A DNA stretch of 22,931 bases from Clostridiaceae bacterium (GCA_028697435.1 JAQVFD010000002.1:1-22931); one strand, 5' to 3'. Positions 1-8,499 are shown, counted from the stretch's first letter. Translations and numbers: made by a program. The notes: a model not told the origin generated them from the sequence alone.

Positions 1-1224
1 TGTTCTGTGGCACTCATCCACAAAAATATAGAATTCGCCTTTAGGCTTAAACCCGGGGGGCAGACTTTCCATAAGCTGCTCAATATAGCTGTCATATGCC
101 TTATCGTCATTACCCTTATTTCGTCCAAATTTATGAATTAAAGAACATATTACTCTTGGCGTTGTACCATTTATTTTCTCGATTAAATCCGCACTGCTCT
201 TGGTCCGGTATATTTCATCACCAACCCCGTCAGCACCAAAGACTTTATTTTCAATCTGATCGTCCAGTTCTTCACGATCTGTGATAATCAGAATTCTTGA
301 ATCCGGTATGTTTTCTTTGATCCAGCGGGACAGCCATACCATAGTAAGACTCTTGCCGCTTCCCTGGGTATGCCAGATAATGCCGCCTTCCTTGGCTTTG
401 ATCCTCTGCCTTGCTGCCACTACGCCAAAATATTGATTGTGGCGGCACATCTTCTTGACACCACTATCGAATACGATGAAGTTAAAAATTATATCAATTA
501 ATCGTTCTTTCTGACAAAGGCTGATCAACTGGCGGTCTATCTTATAGCCTTCCGCTTCACACTGTGCTTTTATAAACAAAGACAGAGCATCCGTCGCTTT
601 TTCATCCTCTTTCCATTCAGTAAAATATTTCTCAGGGGTTTCTATGACGCCAATTCGAAGCCCCTCCGTATCGTTACCGGCCATTATCAATTGTATTGTT
701 GAAAAAAACGGTTTGATAAAATCGTTGGTCTGGTTATCCAGATTCTGCCGGATGCCCTCGGAGACAGACACTATACTGCGCTTAAGCTCAAGGACACAAA
801 CAGCAATACCGTTGATATATAAAACAATATCAGGTCTTTTGGTATGCTCGCCCATAACCGTTACTTCTTCCGCAATATAGAAATTGTTCTTGCGCGGTTC
901 TTCCCAGTTGATGAATTTAACAGCCTGATTGTGTGCGCTTACATTTTCCCTGACGGAAGCACCATATCGGAGGAGCGAATATACTCCTTTGTTGGCATAA
1001 TAGAGGTCCGGCTTTTTCGCTGCATCCACAAGTGAATTTATGGCACGTCGAATAAGCTCATCTGAATATCCTTGTGAAGACAGATATTCTTTGAGCCTTT
1101 CTTCATCAATATTGGAATTTTCCCGGTCATGCAGATTTCCAAGATAATTGTATTTCAGTTTATCCCGGAAAAGTTTCACAATACGGTTTTGCGTAACTCG
1201 TTCTCTTTCACCAACGCCACCCAA
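1..1224 (-). CDS. hsdR: Type I restriction enzyme R subunit HsdR (5' part, cut by window edge)
   Basis: This is the motor and nuclease subunit of a type I restriction-modification complex: it translocates DNA and cuts unmethylated foreign DNA. The 408 visible residues run off the window edge. They hold the N-terminal PD-(D/E)XK nuclease domain (RPDIVLY at about residue 129, then VLELKRS at about 143). The start of the SF2 motor follows, with Walker A (HTQGSGKS, about residue 288) and a DECH box (FVDECHRT) in the last residues before the edge. No ATG fits. I chose the TTG at 1224, which has AGGGGG just upstream; the frame is closed by the hsdS stop codon 12 nt before it. It is the last gene of hsdM-hsdS-hsdR, and it is intact as far as it can be seen. 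Confidence 0.93.
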   Translation of the reverse strand, partial: MGGVGERERVTQNRIVKLFRDKLKYNYLGNLHDRENSNIDEERLKEYLSSQGYSDELIRRAINSLVDAAKKPDLYYANKGVYSLLRYGASVRENVSAHNQAVKFINWEEPRKNNFYIAEEVTVMGEHTKRPDIVLYINGIAVCVLELKRSIVSVSEGIRQNLDNQTNDFIKPFFSTIQLIMAGNDTEGLRIGVIETPEKYFTEWKEDEKATDALSLFIKAQCEAEGYKIDRQLISLCQKERLIDIIFNFIVFDSGVKKMCRHNQYFGVVAARQRIKAKEGGIIWHTQGSGKSLTMVWLSRWIKENIPDSRILIITDREELDDQIENKVFGADGVGDEIYRTKSSADLIEKINGTTPRVICSLIHKFGRNKGNDDKAYDSYIEQLMESLPPGFKPKGEFYIFVDECHRT

Positions 1225-1236
1225 TCCTATTACCCC

Positions 1237-2355
1237 CTATACCAAACGAATTCTGCCTGTCAGCAGCTCCTGCATCATGCCTTGCTTAATGGCCTTATAC
1301 TTGTTCAATTTTTGCTCCAGTGCTTCTATTTCAGCATCCATGTCTTTCAAAATGGTAGCAATACTATCCTGTTCCTCTTTGGTTAGTGGAAATTTAATAA
1401 TATACTTTGATATTTGCGGTGCAGTTAATTGCGGCACACCTGTGCTTTCAATTGCAAAAGTAATTCGGTTATTTATATATTCAGAAATAAAATAGCAATT
1501 AATATTGCCCTTTGGTATTAATACCAGTAATCTTCCAATAGCATCAAATGGATTTCTTCGATAAATTGCATAGCCAATACTCCCCCTTGCTGTAACAGTT
1601 ATTGAATTTGGAGGGTACTTACTTCTTGAACTAAAACCATATATGCCCCGTCTTTCTAGCGCATTTGAATATACTTCATATCTATATTCTGAATTTTTAG
1701 TACTACTAAATATATTTTTGTTTAAGTCTCCGCCTGCATATATATCAAATACTTCCCAAATAGATCTTTCCTCCCACTCCCCACTATACCCTTCAAGCCT
1801 TTTCTTTCCCGTTAGCAGCTCTTGCATTGCACCTTGCTTGATGTTTTTTTTCTTATTAATCAACTTGTTTATGGAGCTGATTAAGTTATCAACATCGGAC
1901 AAGGCTTCAGTTATATATTTTTGTTCCGAAAGTTGAGGGATAGGAATAACAATATTCTCTATAGTTTTTGAATTCAAACTGGGTACTCCAGACGCTTCAT
2001 TATACTGATACCAATCAATAGTCTGAAATAAGTAATAAATATATTTTGGGTCTGCATCATTGCTTATTTCCGAATAAAACAAAGTATCTATTGTCCAAAA
2101 TGGTGTGTCTATATATCGAGGTACATTAATAGTTCCTTTTCTACCAATTAATACAGATGGTCTATTATACAAATATTCATTTGCATAACCAATAACTCCA
2201 CCTGTACCCAGTATAGGATATACTCCTAAAACTGTTTCTACTTGATATTGACTTTTTCCATGCCGAATTTTAAGAATTTTTGAAAGAGAATTAACTTCCC
2301 ACTCCTCAGGTATTACACCAACCTCCGTATTTTTATACCCTTCTCTTACTTCCAT
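1237..2355 (-). CDS. hsdS: Type I restriction-modification specificity subunit HsdS
   Basis: HsdS recognises the two halves of the bipartite target and tethers HsdM and HsdR. The 372-residue protein has the usual two-half layout. TRD1 covers about residues 10-140. A helical conserved region follows, ending in MQELLTGKKRL (about 177-187). TRD2 covers about 190-335. The second helical region ends in MMQELLTGRIRLV at the C-terminus. The opening VGVIPEEWEV is the common start of the TRD1 half. The ATG at 2355 overlaps the end of hsdM by 10 nt, so the two are translationally coupled. The two helical regions are encoded by similar DNA (around 1257-1290 and 1806-1840), which could allow recombination between halves. 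The stop codon lies 12 nt before hsdR in the same frame. Confidence 0.95.
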   Translation of the reverse strand: MEVREGYKNTEVGVIPEEWEVNSLSKILKIRHGKSQYQVETVLGVYPILGTGGVIGYANEYLYNRPSVLIGRKGTINVPRYIDTPFWTIDTLFYSEISNDADPKYIYYLFQTIDWYQYNEASGVPSLNSKTIENIVIPIPQLSEQKYITEALSDVDNLISSINKLINKKKNIKQGAMQELLTGKKRLEGYSGEWEERSIWEVFDIYAGGDLNKNIFSSTKNSEYRYEVYSNALERRGIYGFSSRSKYPPNSITVTARGSIGYAIYRRNPFDAIGRLLVLIPKGNINCYFISEYINNRITFAIESTGVPQLTAPQISKYIIKFPLTKEEQDSIATILKDMDAEIEALEQKLNKYKAIKQGMMQELLTGRIRLV

Positions 2356-4775
2356 GGAAATCCCATCCTTTCCAGGTGAGATTTTACCTTGGCTTCATAA
2401 CTATCAACCTCTTCTTCAATTTGCGGCAGAGTTTCTTCATATCTTTCTACCAGCTCTATGATGCGGTTTGTCAAGTTATGAGATATAGCTGAGTAGATGT
2501 TATCGATACCCCCATAAATAGTCCGGCACCATTTTCTCTCTACCACCAAATCTTTTATTTCCTTTATGCTCAATTTCTCATACTGATCATAAACAAGCTT
2601 ATCCAAGGAGCTAACTGCATCTTTAATATCAGAGGTTAGTTTTGATTCTTTTATCATCAGTTTTTCATATTGTTGCAATATCTTAAGCTCCTCAGCGGCT
2701 TCCTTCTCATCCTTTATTTCCTTAATCCGTTTTTGCAGTTCACCTTTGGTTATGCTTCCCTTATCGTTGATAACTTCGGCAAGTAATCCTTCCTCACCGC
2801 CATGTTCCTCTTTCATTTCTTCCATCTGCGCGACTATCTCTTCCAGCTCACCTTCCAGCTGATCGATAGCTTTTTGCTCTTTCCGGAAGTATCGCTCAAT
2901 CATTAAGGTTTTTGGTATTACTCTTCCTTCGAAGGATTTCATCTTTCCGGTTATAGTGCCATCTTTTTTCTTCACCATTTCACGTTCGATATCTCTGCCT
3001 GATTCCCATCCGTCAAATACAATTGCATAGACATCATCCTGCATGGTTTCTTCCCAATAGCTCATCAAACACTGATAGACATCATACTTATCTATAAGCG
3101 AGATTTTGTTGTATTTGTCGAGCAAGCTTTTTGATATATCCTCAATAAACTGCTTATGCTGTTCTCCGCTCATAATTTCATTAAGTTTAGTCCAGTTGTC
3201 GGTTTTCCATACCTCAAAAGCTTTCTTAATACTCTCAGCATACCCTGTAAATTCAGGATGATGGTATATGGTCTCCCGAATGTTATCCTTATTCACTTTA
3301 AGTTCCATATATCCATCTCGGCTATTATCTTTAAAAAGCTCTGTCCGTAAGGAAAGAAACACTTTCCAGTACGGCTCCAATATATCTATATCTCTTTGAG
3401 GAATTCCCCCATATAAATGGGCAGAAATATCCTGTAAGTCTTCAGGTTCGCTGCTGTCAATATATCGAGGAATGTTCAGATTATAGTCATTAGCTTGAAT
3501 TTCACTATAAGGAATCATCCTGGAATATTTGGGAACTTCCAAAAGTCCGTTGAAGCTGTCTACTATCTTACGAATATCCTGTTCTCGAAGCCGATTTTTG
3601 TTTCCATCTTTAATAAAGCCTTTGCTGGCATCAATCATAAACAGGCCTTGTCTTGCCTGTGCATTCTCTTTATCAATAACTATAATACAGGCCGGTATAC
3701 CGGTTCCATAAAACAAGTTTGCCGGAAGTCCTATGATTCCCTTAATAATTCTTTTTTCGATAATTTCCCTGCGAATGGTTGCTTCAGCATTGCCTCTGAA
3801 AAGAACACCATGGGGCAGTATAATAGCTCCCTTGCCTTTCCGTGGCTTTAGGGAATGAATAAAATGAATCAGCCATGCATAGTCCCCGTTTTTTTCAGGC
3901 GGAGCTGCACTATACTCAATAAATCGTTCGTCGCTACCGGTATCGATTCCATTGGCCCATGATTTATATGAAAAAGGTGGATTGGCTACAGCAAAATCGA
4001 AACGTTCAATTTTATCACCGTTCTTAAACTTGGGATTGGACAGGGTATTGGCATTTGCAATGGTGCCGGTAGACTTGTTGTGTAATACAAGGTTCATTTT
4101 AGCAAGACCTGCTGTTGTGTTATCGTATTCCTGACCGTAAATGGTAATCCCGTTTGGTGCTTCATCAGCCGCACGGATAAGCAGGGATCCTGATCCGCAG
4201 GCCGGATCATATAGAGTCTGAGAAGCCATTGTTGCTGTACTGATACCTATTACTTTAGCCATGATTCTTGATACTTCTGCCGGTGTATAGAACTGTCCTT
4301 TACTTTTTCCGCTTTCAGAAGCGAAATTTTTCATCATATATTCATAGGCATCCCCGATAATATCGTCTCCCCCGGCACGGTTCTTTCTGAAATCCAAGGA
4401 TTCATTTTGAAAAATGGATACGAGGTTGGTAAGCTTATCTACCTTGTCCTTGCCGCTGCCCAGTTTGGAATCATCATCAAAATCAGCTACATCTATAATG
4501 CCGGTAAGCCCATTGGCTTCAGCCAATTTGCTTATTATTTTATTCATTCTGTCGCCAATATCACTTTTCCCTTTGACATCAATCATATCTTTGAAGCTGC
4601 CGCCTACAGGAATCTCTATCTCCGCATAACGATCTCCCATAAAACGGTCAGTCACGTATTTTACGAACAATAGTGTTAATACATAATCCTTATATAAAGA
4701 GGCATCCATTCCACCTCTTAACTCATCGCAGCTATTCCATAATGAGCTATAAAGCTCGCTCTTTTTTACAGCCAT
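2346..4775 (-). CDS. hsdM: Type I restriction-modification N6-adenine methyltransferase HsdM
   Basis: This subunit methylates adenine in the target chosen by HsdS and so protects host DNA. From the ATG at 4775 it is 809 residues, the long form of the family. It has an N-terminal helical HsdM_N domain, then GQFYTPAEV, then the SAM-binding motif DPACGSGS (about 190-197). The catalytic motif is NPPF (about 265-268). A long charged coiled-coil C-terminal part covers about 600-750. A GTG at 4784 would add three residues, but the ATG at 4775 is better placed after AGAGGTGG. It is first in the operon and overlaps hsdS. A decayed XRE regulator lies directly upstream. Confidence 0.96.
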   Translation of the reverse strand: MAVKKSELYSSLWNSCDELRGGMDASLYKDYVLTLLFVKYVTDRFMGDRYAEIEIPVGGSFKDMIDVKGKSDIGDRMNKIISKLAEANGLTGIIDVADFDDDSKLGSGKDKVDKLTNLVSIFQNESLDFRKNRAGGDDIIGDAYEYMMKNFASESGKSKGQFYTPAEVSRIMAKVIGISTATMASQTLYDPACGSGSLLIRAADEAPNGITIYGQEYDNTTAGLAKMNLVLHNKSTGTIANANTLSNPKFKNGDKIERFDFAVANPPFSYKSWANGIDTGSDERFIEYSAAPPEKNGDYAWLIHFIHSLKPRKGKGAIILPHGVLFRGNAEATIRREIIEKRIIKGIIGLPANLFYGTGIPACIIVIDKENAQARQGLFMIDASKGFIKDGNKNRLREQDIRKIVDSFNGLLEVPKYSRMIPYSEIQANDYNLNIPRYIDSSEPEDLQDISAHLYGGIPQRDIDILEPYWKVFLSLRTELFKDNSRDGYMELKVNKDNIRETIYHHPEFTGYAESIKKAFEVWKTDNWTKLNEIMSGEQHKQFIEDISKSLLDKYNKISLIDKYDVYQCLMSYWEETMQDDVYAIVFDGWESGRDIEREMVKKKDGTITGKMKSFEGRVIPKTLMIERYFRKEQKAIDQLEGELEEIVAQMEEMKEEHGGEEGLLAEVINDKGSITKGELQKRIKEIKDEKEAAEELKILQQYEKLMIKESKLTSDIKDAVSSLDKLVYDQYEKLSIKEIKDLVVERKWCRTIYGGIDNIYSAISHNLTNRIIELVERYEETLPQIEEEVDSYEAKVKSHLERMGFPWK

Positions 4776-4794
4776 TTGACCCACCTCTTCAGAA

Positions 4795-5008
4795 TTATTT
4801 ATACAAACGTATCTTATCTATCGATAAAGATTTCACAGTTTTCTTTTCACATAAATTCAACATAAAGTGCATGCTATGGGGCTGGGAATCACTTTGTTGT
4901 TCTTCCATCGATTCACCGTTTAAAAGCTGACATGGACAGTTTCAGCAAATTCAGTCTGAGTCATTTGAAGTCCTTCCTGAATAGCTTTATTGTATCAGAT
5001 ATTTCCAT
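4795..5008 (-). pseudogene. Decayed XRE-family helix-turn-helix regulator
   Basis: The stretch directly upstream of hsdM encodes a small Cro/C1-type DNA-binding protein in pieces. The ATG at 5008 gives MEISDTIK. A frameshift is then needed to reach AIQEGLQMTQTEFAETVHVSF. A TAA stop follows where the family has Gln or Lys before TVNRW, consistent with a CAA-to-TAA change. The frame continues as TVNRWKNNKVIPSPIACTL, and a second shift leads into NLCEKKTVKSLSIDKIRLYK. Recognition rests on the TQTEFAE...VSF-TVNRW helix-turn-helix pattern. The gene ends 20 nt before the hsdM start, so it was probably once the operon's regulator. With one nonsense codon and two frame changes it is unlikely to make protein. 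Confidence 0.7.
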
Positions 5009-5067
5009 AGTAATCACGCTATGATACTTTCAATTATAGCATTTTCTATATCCGGAGCCCATATTTA

Positions 5068-5361
5068 TTATGAATCGCATTTCCCTATATTGCATTTCGA
5101 GCAAAGAGTCTGCAAATTATCTGCAATTGTTTCCCCTCCCTTTGACCAAGGAACTATATGGTCTATATGAAGTTCTACAGACGGATCTTTTGCCGGAGAT
5201 GCGCCACAGGCACAGCAATTAAAATTATCATTGCTTTGACATTTATTATCTTCACTAGGTGCTATTAAACGTATGCCGTTAATGCACTTTCCAACAATAA
5301 TTTCGGATTGCCCTTTTGGTTTGTGTGTTTGTGAAATATTGCACCATTGTAAGGTACCTTT
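5068..5361 (-). pseudogene. HNH endonuclease C-terminal fragment
   Basis: An open frame of 97 codons with no usable start encodes the C-terminal HNH domain of a restriction-type endonuclease. It shows CCACGASPAKDP (first zinc-binding CxxC), the catalytic HIDHIVPWSKGGE, and LQTLCSKCNIGK (second CxxC). The HNH core looks intact. A TAA at 5362-5364 closes the frame upstream, so the N-terminal part is missing. The 5'-nucleotidase remnant lies immediately upstream, and the two fragments abut, which suggests a deletion or insertion joined two broken genes. It could still be expressed from a non-canonical start, but I see no ribosome binding site that fits. Confidence 0.72.
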
Positions 5362-5368
5362 TTATATC

Positions 5369-5842
5369 CTATTTACAATCATTCTTGATGCCGGAGGGCA
5401 CATGTCCCGTAGGTATAATCAGTGAAGCTGGTTCACAATAGGATAATTGATCATCGAAAAAGATATGCGGTTTAAATCTCTCAAGAACCGGAACTTTATC
5501 AAGTCCGCCTAAAAAGAATGCTTCATCTATATGGATACCCCAGTGCCTAAGTGTCTTTATAGCTCTTTTATGTGACGGAGCATTACGTGCCGTAACCAAG
5601 GCAGTTCTAATGGGCTTATTTTCTTCAAATCTAAAAGCATTTTGAATTCTATTTAATGATTCCAGAAAAGCTTTAAATGGACCAGGTCCCAATGGAATAT
5701 CTGATTTTTCAGCTTCATGTCTTTTGAATTCATTTAAACCTTTTTCCTGAAAAACTCTCTCAGACTCATCACTAAAAATCACTGCATCTCCATCAAATGC
5801 AATTCGTAGTTCATCTGAATCGTCATCTTCAAATTTAACTCC
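5369..5842 (-). pseudogene. 5'-nucleotidase, N-terminally truncated
   Basis: The frame holds 157 residues of the cytosolic 5'-nucleotidase family (PF06189-like), which dephosphorylates nucleoside monophosphates. Recognisable blocks are ELRIAFDGDAVIFSDESERV, PLGPGPFKAFL, IRTALVTARNAP, WGIHIDEAFFLGGLDK, PHIFFDDQ and GHVPSGIKN near the C-terminus. Family members are about 300 residues, so roughly the first half, including the N-terminal part of the active site, is missing. A TGA at 5843-5845 closes the frame, and only an internal GTG (5782) could start translation. It is the first coding material downstream of the repeat element at 5944-6092 and ends next to the HNH remnant. Confidence 0.75.
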
Positions 5843-5943
5843 TCACTTATTATAGGTTATCCAATTTTTGCACATTATTAATCCTTATTACTATCAAAGC
5901 TCTTAGACAAAGTACTACAAATCGACACTCTGCGCACGATTTG

Positions 5944-6092
5944 ATATAACGTCTCTGTGTCTGCGACGCCTTCTAACTGAACCCTAGAGGAATACCTCTT
6001 GTCGGTACTTGTCACCCGGTGAGAAGGTATGGTGTGCTGACCTATCTCTAAAACCACACTTCTAGCACCCTTGTGTAAACACATTGTTAGGT
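5944..6092 (-). repeat. attC-like intergenic element, copy 1 (149 bp, partly decayed)
   Basis: Reading the minus strand, it starts at ACCTAAC-AATG (fits the RYYYAAC core), 10 nt after the stop of the Mrr-like nuclease gene. It ends at GTTATAT-C-AAAT, a degenerate version of the GTTAGGT-N-AAAT end of the other two copies. Internally it shares CACCGGGTGACA and a stem-loop at 5972-5988 with the 7-nt loop GGTTCAG (stem TCTAG/TTAGA as RNA on the minus strand). It is the shortest copy, and its right core has lost GG, so it may be inactive. A 68-codon open frame across it is not a gene. Confidence 0.6.
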
Positions 6093-6101
6093 GACGTGTG
6101 G

Positions 6102-6977
6102 CTATCTATTAATATCCATGTTAATACTTCTATCAAGTATTAACTGATTCACTTCATATATAAGTCCTAATGAGCGCTCATCAGGAGAATCTAATGGGAA
6201 GAATTTTTTCGAACAAGATATCAACTCAGCTAAATCTCTACTATCAGATGTTATTATTCCATAGTTTTTTGCACGACTTTCAGCTCCGCTCTGAAATCCG
6301 TTATGCCCTATAAACCATCCTATAATAGGGCCTTTAGAGGTTATAAACCAATTAGGCAAAACCTTTCTTACTTTCTCAGTTAGTGAAAAAACATCAAGTA
6401 AAGTAGAGTTGAACTCTTTAATAGAATCCACTTGAACGTCACTCGAATACTTTTTGCACTGTCCTATAATCCTTAACGGACCATTTATTCCAAAAAAATA
6501 ATGTGCATTGCTGCTAAAGTTAATAGTAGCCATAAAATCAATACCCGCCTCATTACCTGAAGGAGTAAGTACTATATTTTTAGCCCCCAATAATTTACAA
6601 ACTACACACGCTAATGCCTCATACTTCCTGTTATCAAATTTATCTATAGTATTTAATATTTTTGTTCTAGCTTTTAGTAAATGCATTTTTCTTTTTATAT
6701 TGATATCTTTATTCTTTGTATACCAACTTACTTTCTTTAGCAACTCATCTTCGATATTAAAAGTTGGTACTATACCTTTTTCTTTTTCTTGTTGCTGTAG
6801 CCTTAATATATAATTCCAATATCTATTAATATTTACTTCAACATACTTCTCAAGCTCGTCACCACTTTTGAAAAGAGTTAATGTAACAGCCCTTTTGAAT
6901 AAGTCTTGGAAAAAATGGATTCTGTCATCTGCTTCTTTTCTTGTGAAGTAATATAGTATTTTGCTTTTATCACTCAT
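6102..6977 (-). CDS. Mrr-like PD-(D/E)XK restriction endonuclease, partner of ParB-like protein
   Basis: This is a 291-residue predicted DNA nuclease. The N-terminal 115 residues are helical and unrecognised. The C-terminal half has the Mrr_cat pattern: a helix with Glu (KYEALACVVCKLLGA, E120), then GNEAGIDFMA (D147), then IIGQCKKYSSD (Q173-x-K175), followed by a conserved helix. The Q-x-K form of the third motif is typical of Mrr-type enzymes. It starts 2 nt after the stop of the ParB/Srx gene, so the two are surely co-translated and probably act together. A repeat element begins 10 nt after its stop. The gene is AT-rich compared with the chromosome further right. I infer a defence role from the fold and the context; target and trigger are unknown. 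Confidence 0.72.
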   Translation of the reverse strand: MSDKSKILYYFTRKEADDRIHFFQDLFKRAVTLTLFKSGDELEKYVEVNINRYWNYILRLQQQEKEKGIVPTFNIEDELLKKVSWYTKNKDINIKRKMHLLKARTKILNTIDKFDNRKYEALACVVCKLLGAKNIVLTPSGNEAGIDFMATINFSSNAHYFFGINGPLRIIGQCKKYSSDVQVDSIKEFNSTLLDVFSLTEKVRKVLPNWFITSKGPIIGWFIGHNGFQSGAESRAKNYGIITSDSRDLAELISCSKKFFPLDSPDERSLGLIYEVNQLILDRSINMDINR

Positions 6978-6979
6978 TA

Positions 6980-8128
6980 TTACGATTCCTTCAACTCTTG
7001 TATTGTTTTTTCCAGCCTTTCCAGTAAATTAAAGAGTTTTGCTTTTACTTGCTCTTCTTTTAACATTTTAAAGGGAATATTATCTAATAGCTTTGTACAT
7101 TTTTCTATGCTATCAAATACTTCCTCACTAGGATTAGAAATTTTTTTTGCTTCTTCTTCATATTTCTTTTGTAAAGCCATACTATAAGCTTTTTCAATAT
7201 CCCCCTCTGATCTAAATAGCTCAAATTCTGTTGTGCTATGCCTAATAAGAAATGATAATGTCCTTAAATCATTACTTCTTGAAATTAATCTCTGAGACCA
7301 ATCTCCTTTTATAGAAGTAGAATCTAAACTTTCATCAAATTGTTCATAATCTCTCGGATATAACCAACTTAAAAATTCATTGAAATTCAAATTATTTCTG
7401 AACTCATTTTTAGCTTCATCCCAATCTAACCATTCCCTCAGTGAGACATTTGATCTATTAAAAACTTCTTGAAAATAAGGAAAGACTTTTTCATCAATTT
7501 CACGAGTATAATCTGATTTCTCAAGCGCTTGTCTAAATGCATAGTATCCTCGAGCCCATTGTCCAGCACCATAAGCCGTCAAGCCAAATTTTTGGCCAAC
7601 TTCTGTTAAGCTTAAATTCTCTTCTTCCATTAATGTAACTAATAGCTTAGACTTATTAAAGGCAGACCACTCTTGGATACCCATAATATGCCTTAAACCT
7701 TGGAATATCCACGAAGCCTCTTCATCTGTGCCTGTATAAGCTAAGCAAGGAATTTCTTTTATTGATTCAATAATTTCTTCATCCACACTCGTTGGGTTTT
7801 TTAAATACTGTTGTGCTAAGATTTTCGCTGCACAAATTCTTCTATTACCTTCTAATACAACATATTTGTTTTCAGTAAATTCTCTCACAATGACTCTATC
7901 TATAGGTAAAAATCCATTTATTTGCATATTCATTACTAGATTGTCAATTGAAAATTCATTTTTTAATTTATTCTCCACTTCTTTTTGAACAATTACATCA
8001 TCAATTTTCTCGTCCGGAATGTTGCTCCATTTCATTGATACAAATCTTGGATTATTTGGATCAAGATAAATTAAATCTAGTGGTATTTGAATAGGCTGCA
8101 ACTCTTTATACACTGGATAATTCGTCAT
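6980..8128 (-). CDS. ParB/Srx-fold domain protein, partner of Mrr-like nuclease
   Basis: This 382-residue protein carries an N-terminal ParB/sulfiredoxin-fold domain. It has IPLDLIYLDPNNPRF (residues 15-29), then MQINGFLPIDRVIV (68-81), then the nucleotide-binding signature LEGNRRICAAKIL (92-104). ParB-fold domains bind NTPs or act as small nuclease or switch domains. The middle has a helix-turn-helix-like stretch (NLSLTEVGQKFGLTAYGAGQWARG, about 161-184), as ParB relatives do. The C-terminus is a helical, probably coiled-coil tail. The ATG at 8128 follows a strong AAAGGAGG. There is no ParA partner, so chromosome partitioning is unlikely. The partner is instead the Mrr-like nuclease 2 nt downstream, which suggests a sensor or DNA-binding part of a two-gene defence module. 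Confidence 0.72.
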   Translation of the reverse strand: MTNYPVYKELQPIQIPLDLIYLDPNNPRFVSMKWSNIPDEKIDDVIVQKEVENKLKNEFSIDNLVMNMQINGFLPIDRVIVREFTENKYVVLEGNRRICAAKILAQQYLKNPTSVDEEIIESIKEIPCLAYTGTDEEASWIFQGLRHIMGIQEWSAFNKSKLLVTLMEEENLSLTEVGQKFGLTAYGAGQWARGYYAFRQALEKSDYTREIDEKVFPYFQEVFNRSNVSLREWLDWDEAKNEFRNNLNFNEFLSWLYPRDYEQFDESLDSTSIKGDWSQRLISRSNDLRTLSFLIRHSTTEFELFRSEGDIEKAYSMALQKKYEEEAKKISNPSEEVFDSIEKCTKLLDNIPFKMLKEEQVKAKLFNLLERLEKTIQELKES

Positions 8129-8194
8129 AAAACCAATCCTCCTTTAAATTGAATCTATTAAAGCACTAAAAGCTTTCTAATTAAGCCGCATTTC

Positions 8195-8378
8195 ACCTAA
8201 CGATTTCGCACTCACGATGTCCCTGAACTGGACATCGGAGTTCTCCTCCTTGGCGGTGGTGACACCCGGTAATTTTACTCTGTAGTTTTTGGCTGCCCCA
8301 GTTCTGTATTTTTATTATGCCATATACAACACTCCCTGCTCTATCCCTCCGTGCCGTAGCGTACAGGCATTGTTAGAT
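8195..8378 (-). repeat. attC-like intergenic element, copy 2 (184 bp)
   Basis: On the minus strand it starts with ATCTAAC-AATG (8378, fits RYYYAAC) and ends with GTTAGGT-G-AAAT (8195-8201, fits GTTRRRY). Near the right end it carries a perfect 7-bp stem at 8216-8222/8230-8236 with the loop AGTTCAG, and ACATCGTGAGTGCG, nearly identical to copy 3. The central ACCGGGTGTCACC block is shared with the other copies. The 371-bp gap between the ParB-like gene and hamB contains only this element. In 8379-8499 and 8129-8194 I see nothing except the ParB gene's ribosome binding site. Confidence 0.68.
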
Positions 8379-8499
8379 GAAGTTGGTCACAGGTCGCCCA
8401 CATACTTAGCGGTCGACATGTACGGTAGTTCTTTAAATCTCTTAAAATCACTTTGGGGTATCGAATAATTTGTATATACAAAAAAGATATACTGTTTTG

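Noticed and set aside
4776..4784. GTG start for hsdM adding three residues
   Set aside because: It overlaps the ribosome binding site AGAGGTGG that serves the ATG at 4775.
5878..6084. 68-codon open frame on the minus strand inside element copy 1
   Set aside because: It lies entirely within the repeat element, has no ribosome binding site, and its frame is not open in the other copies.
6980..8128. ParB-like protein as a plasmid or chromosome partition factor
   Set aside because: No ParA ATPase gene or parS-like site cluster is present, and the immediate partner is a nuclease.
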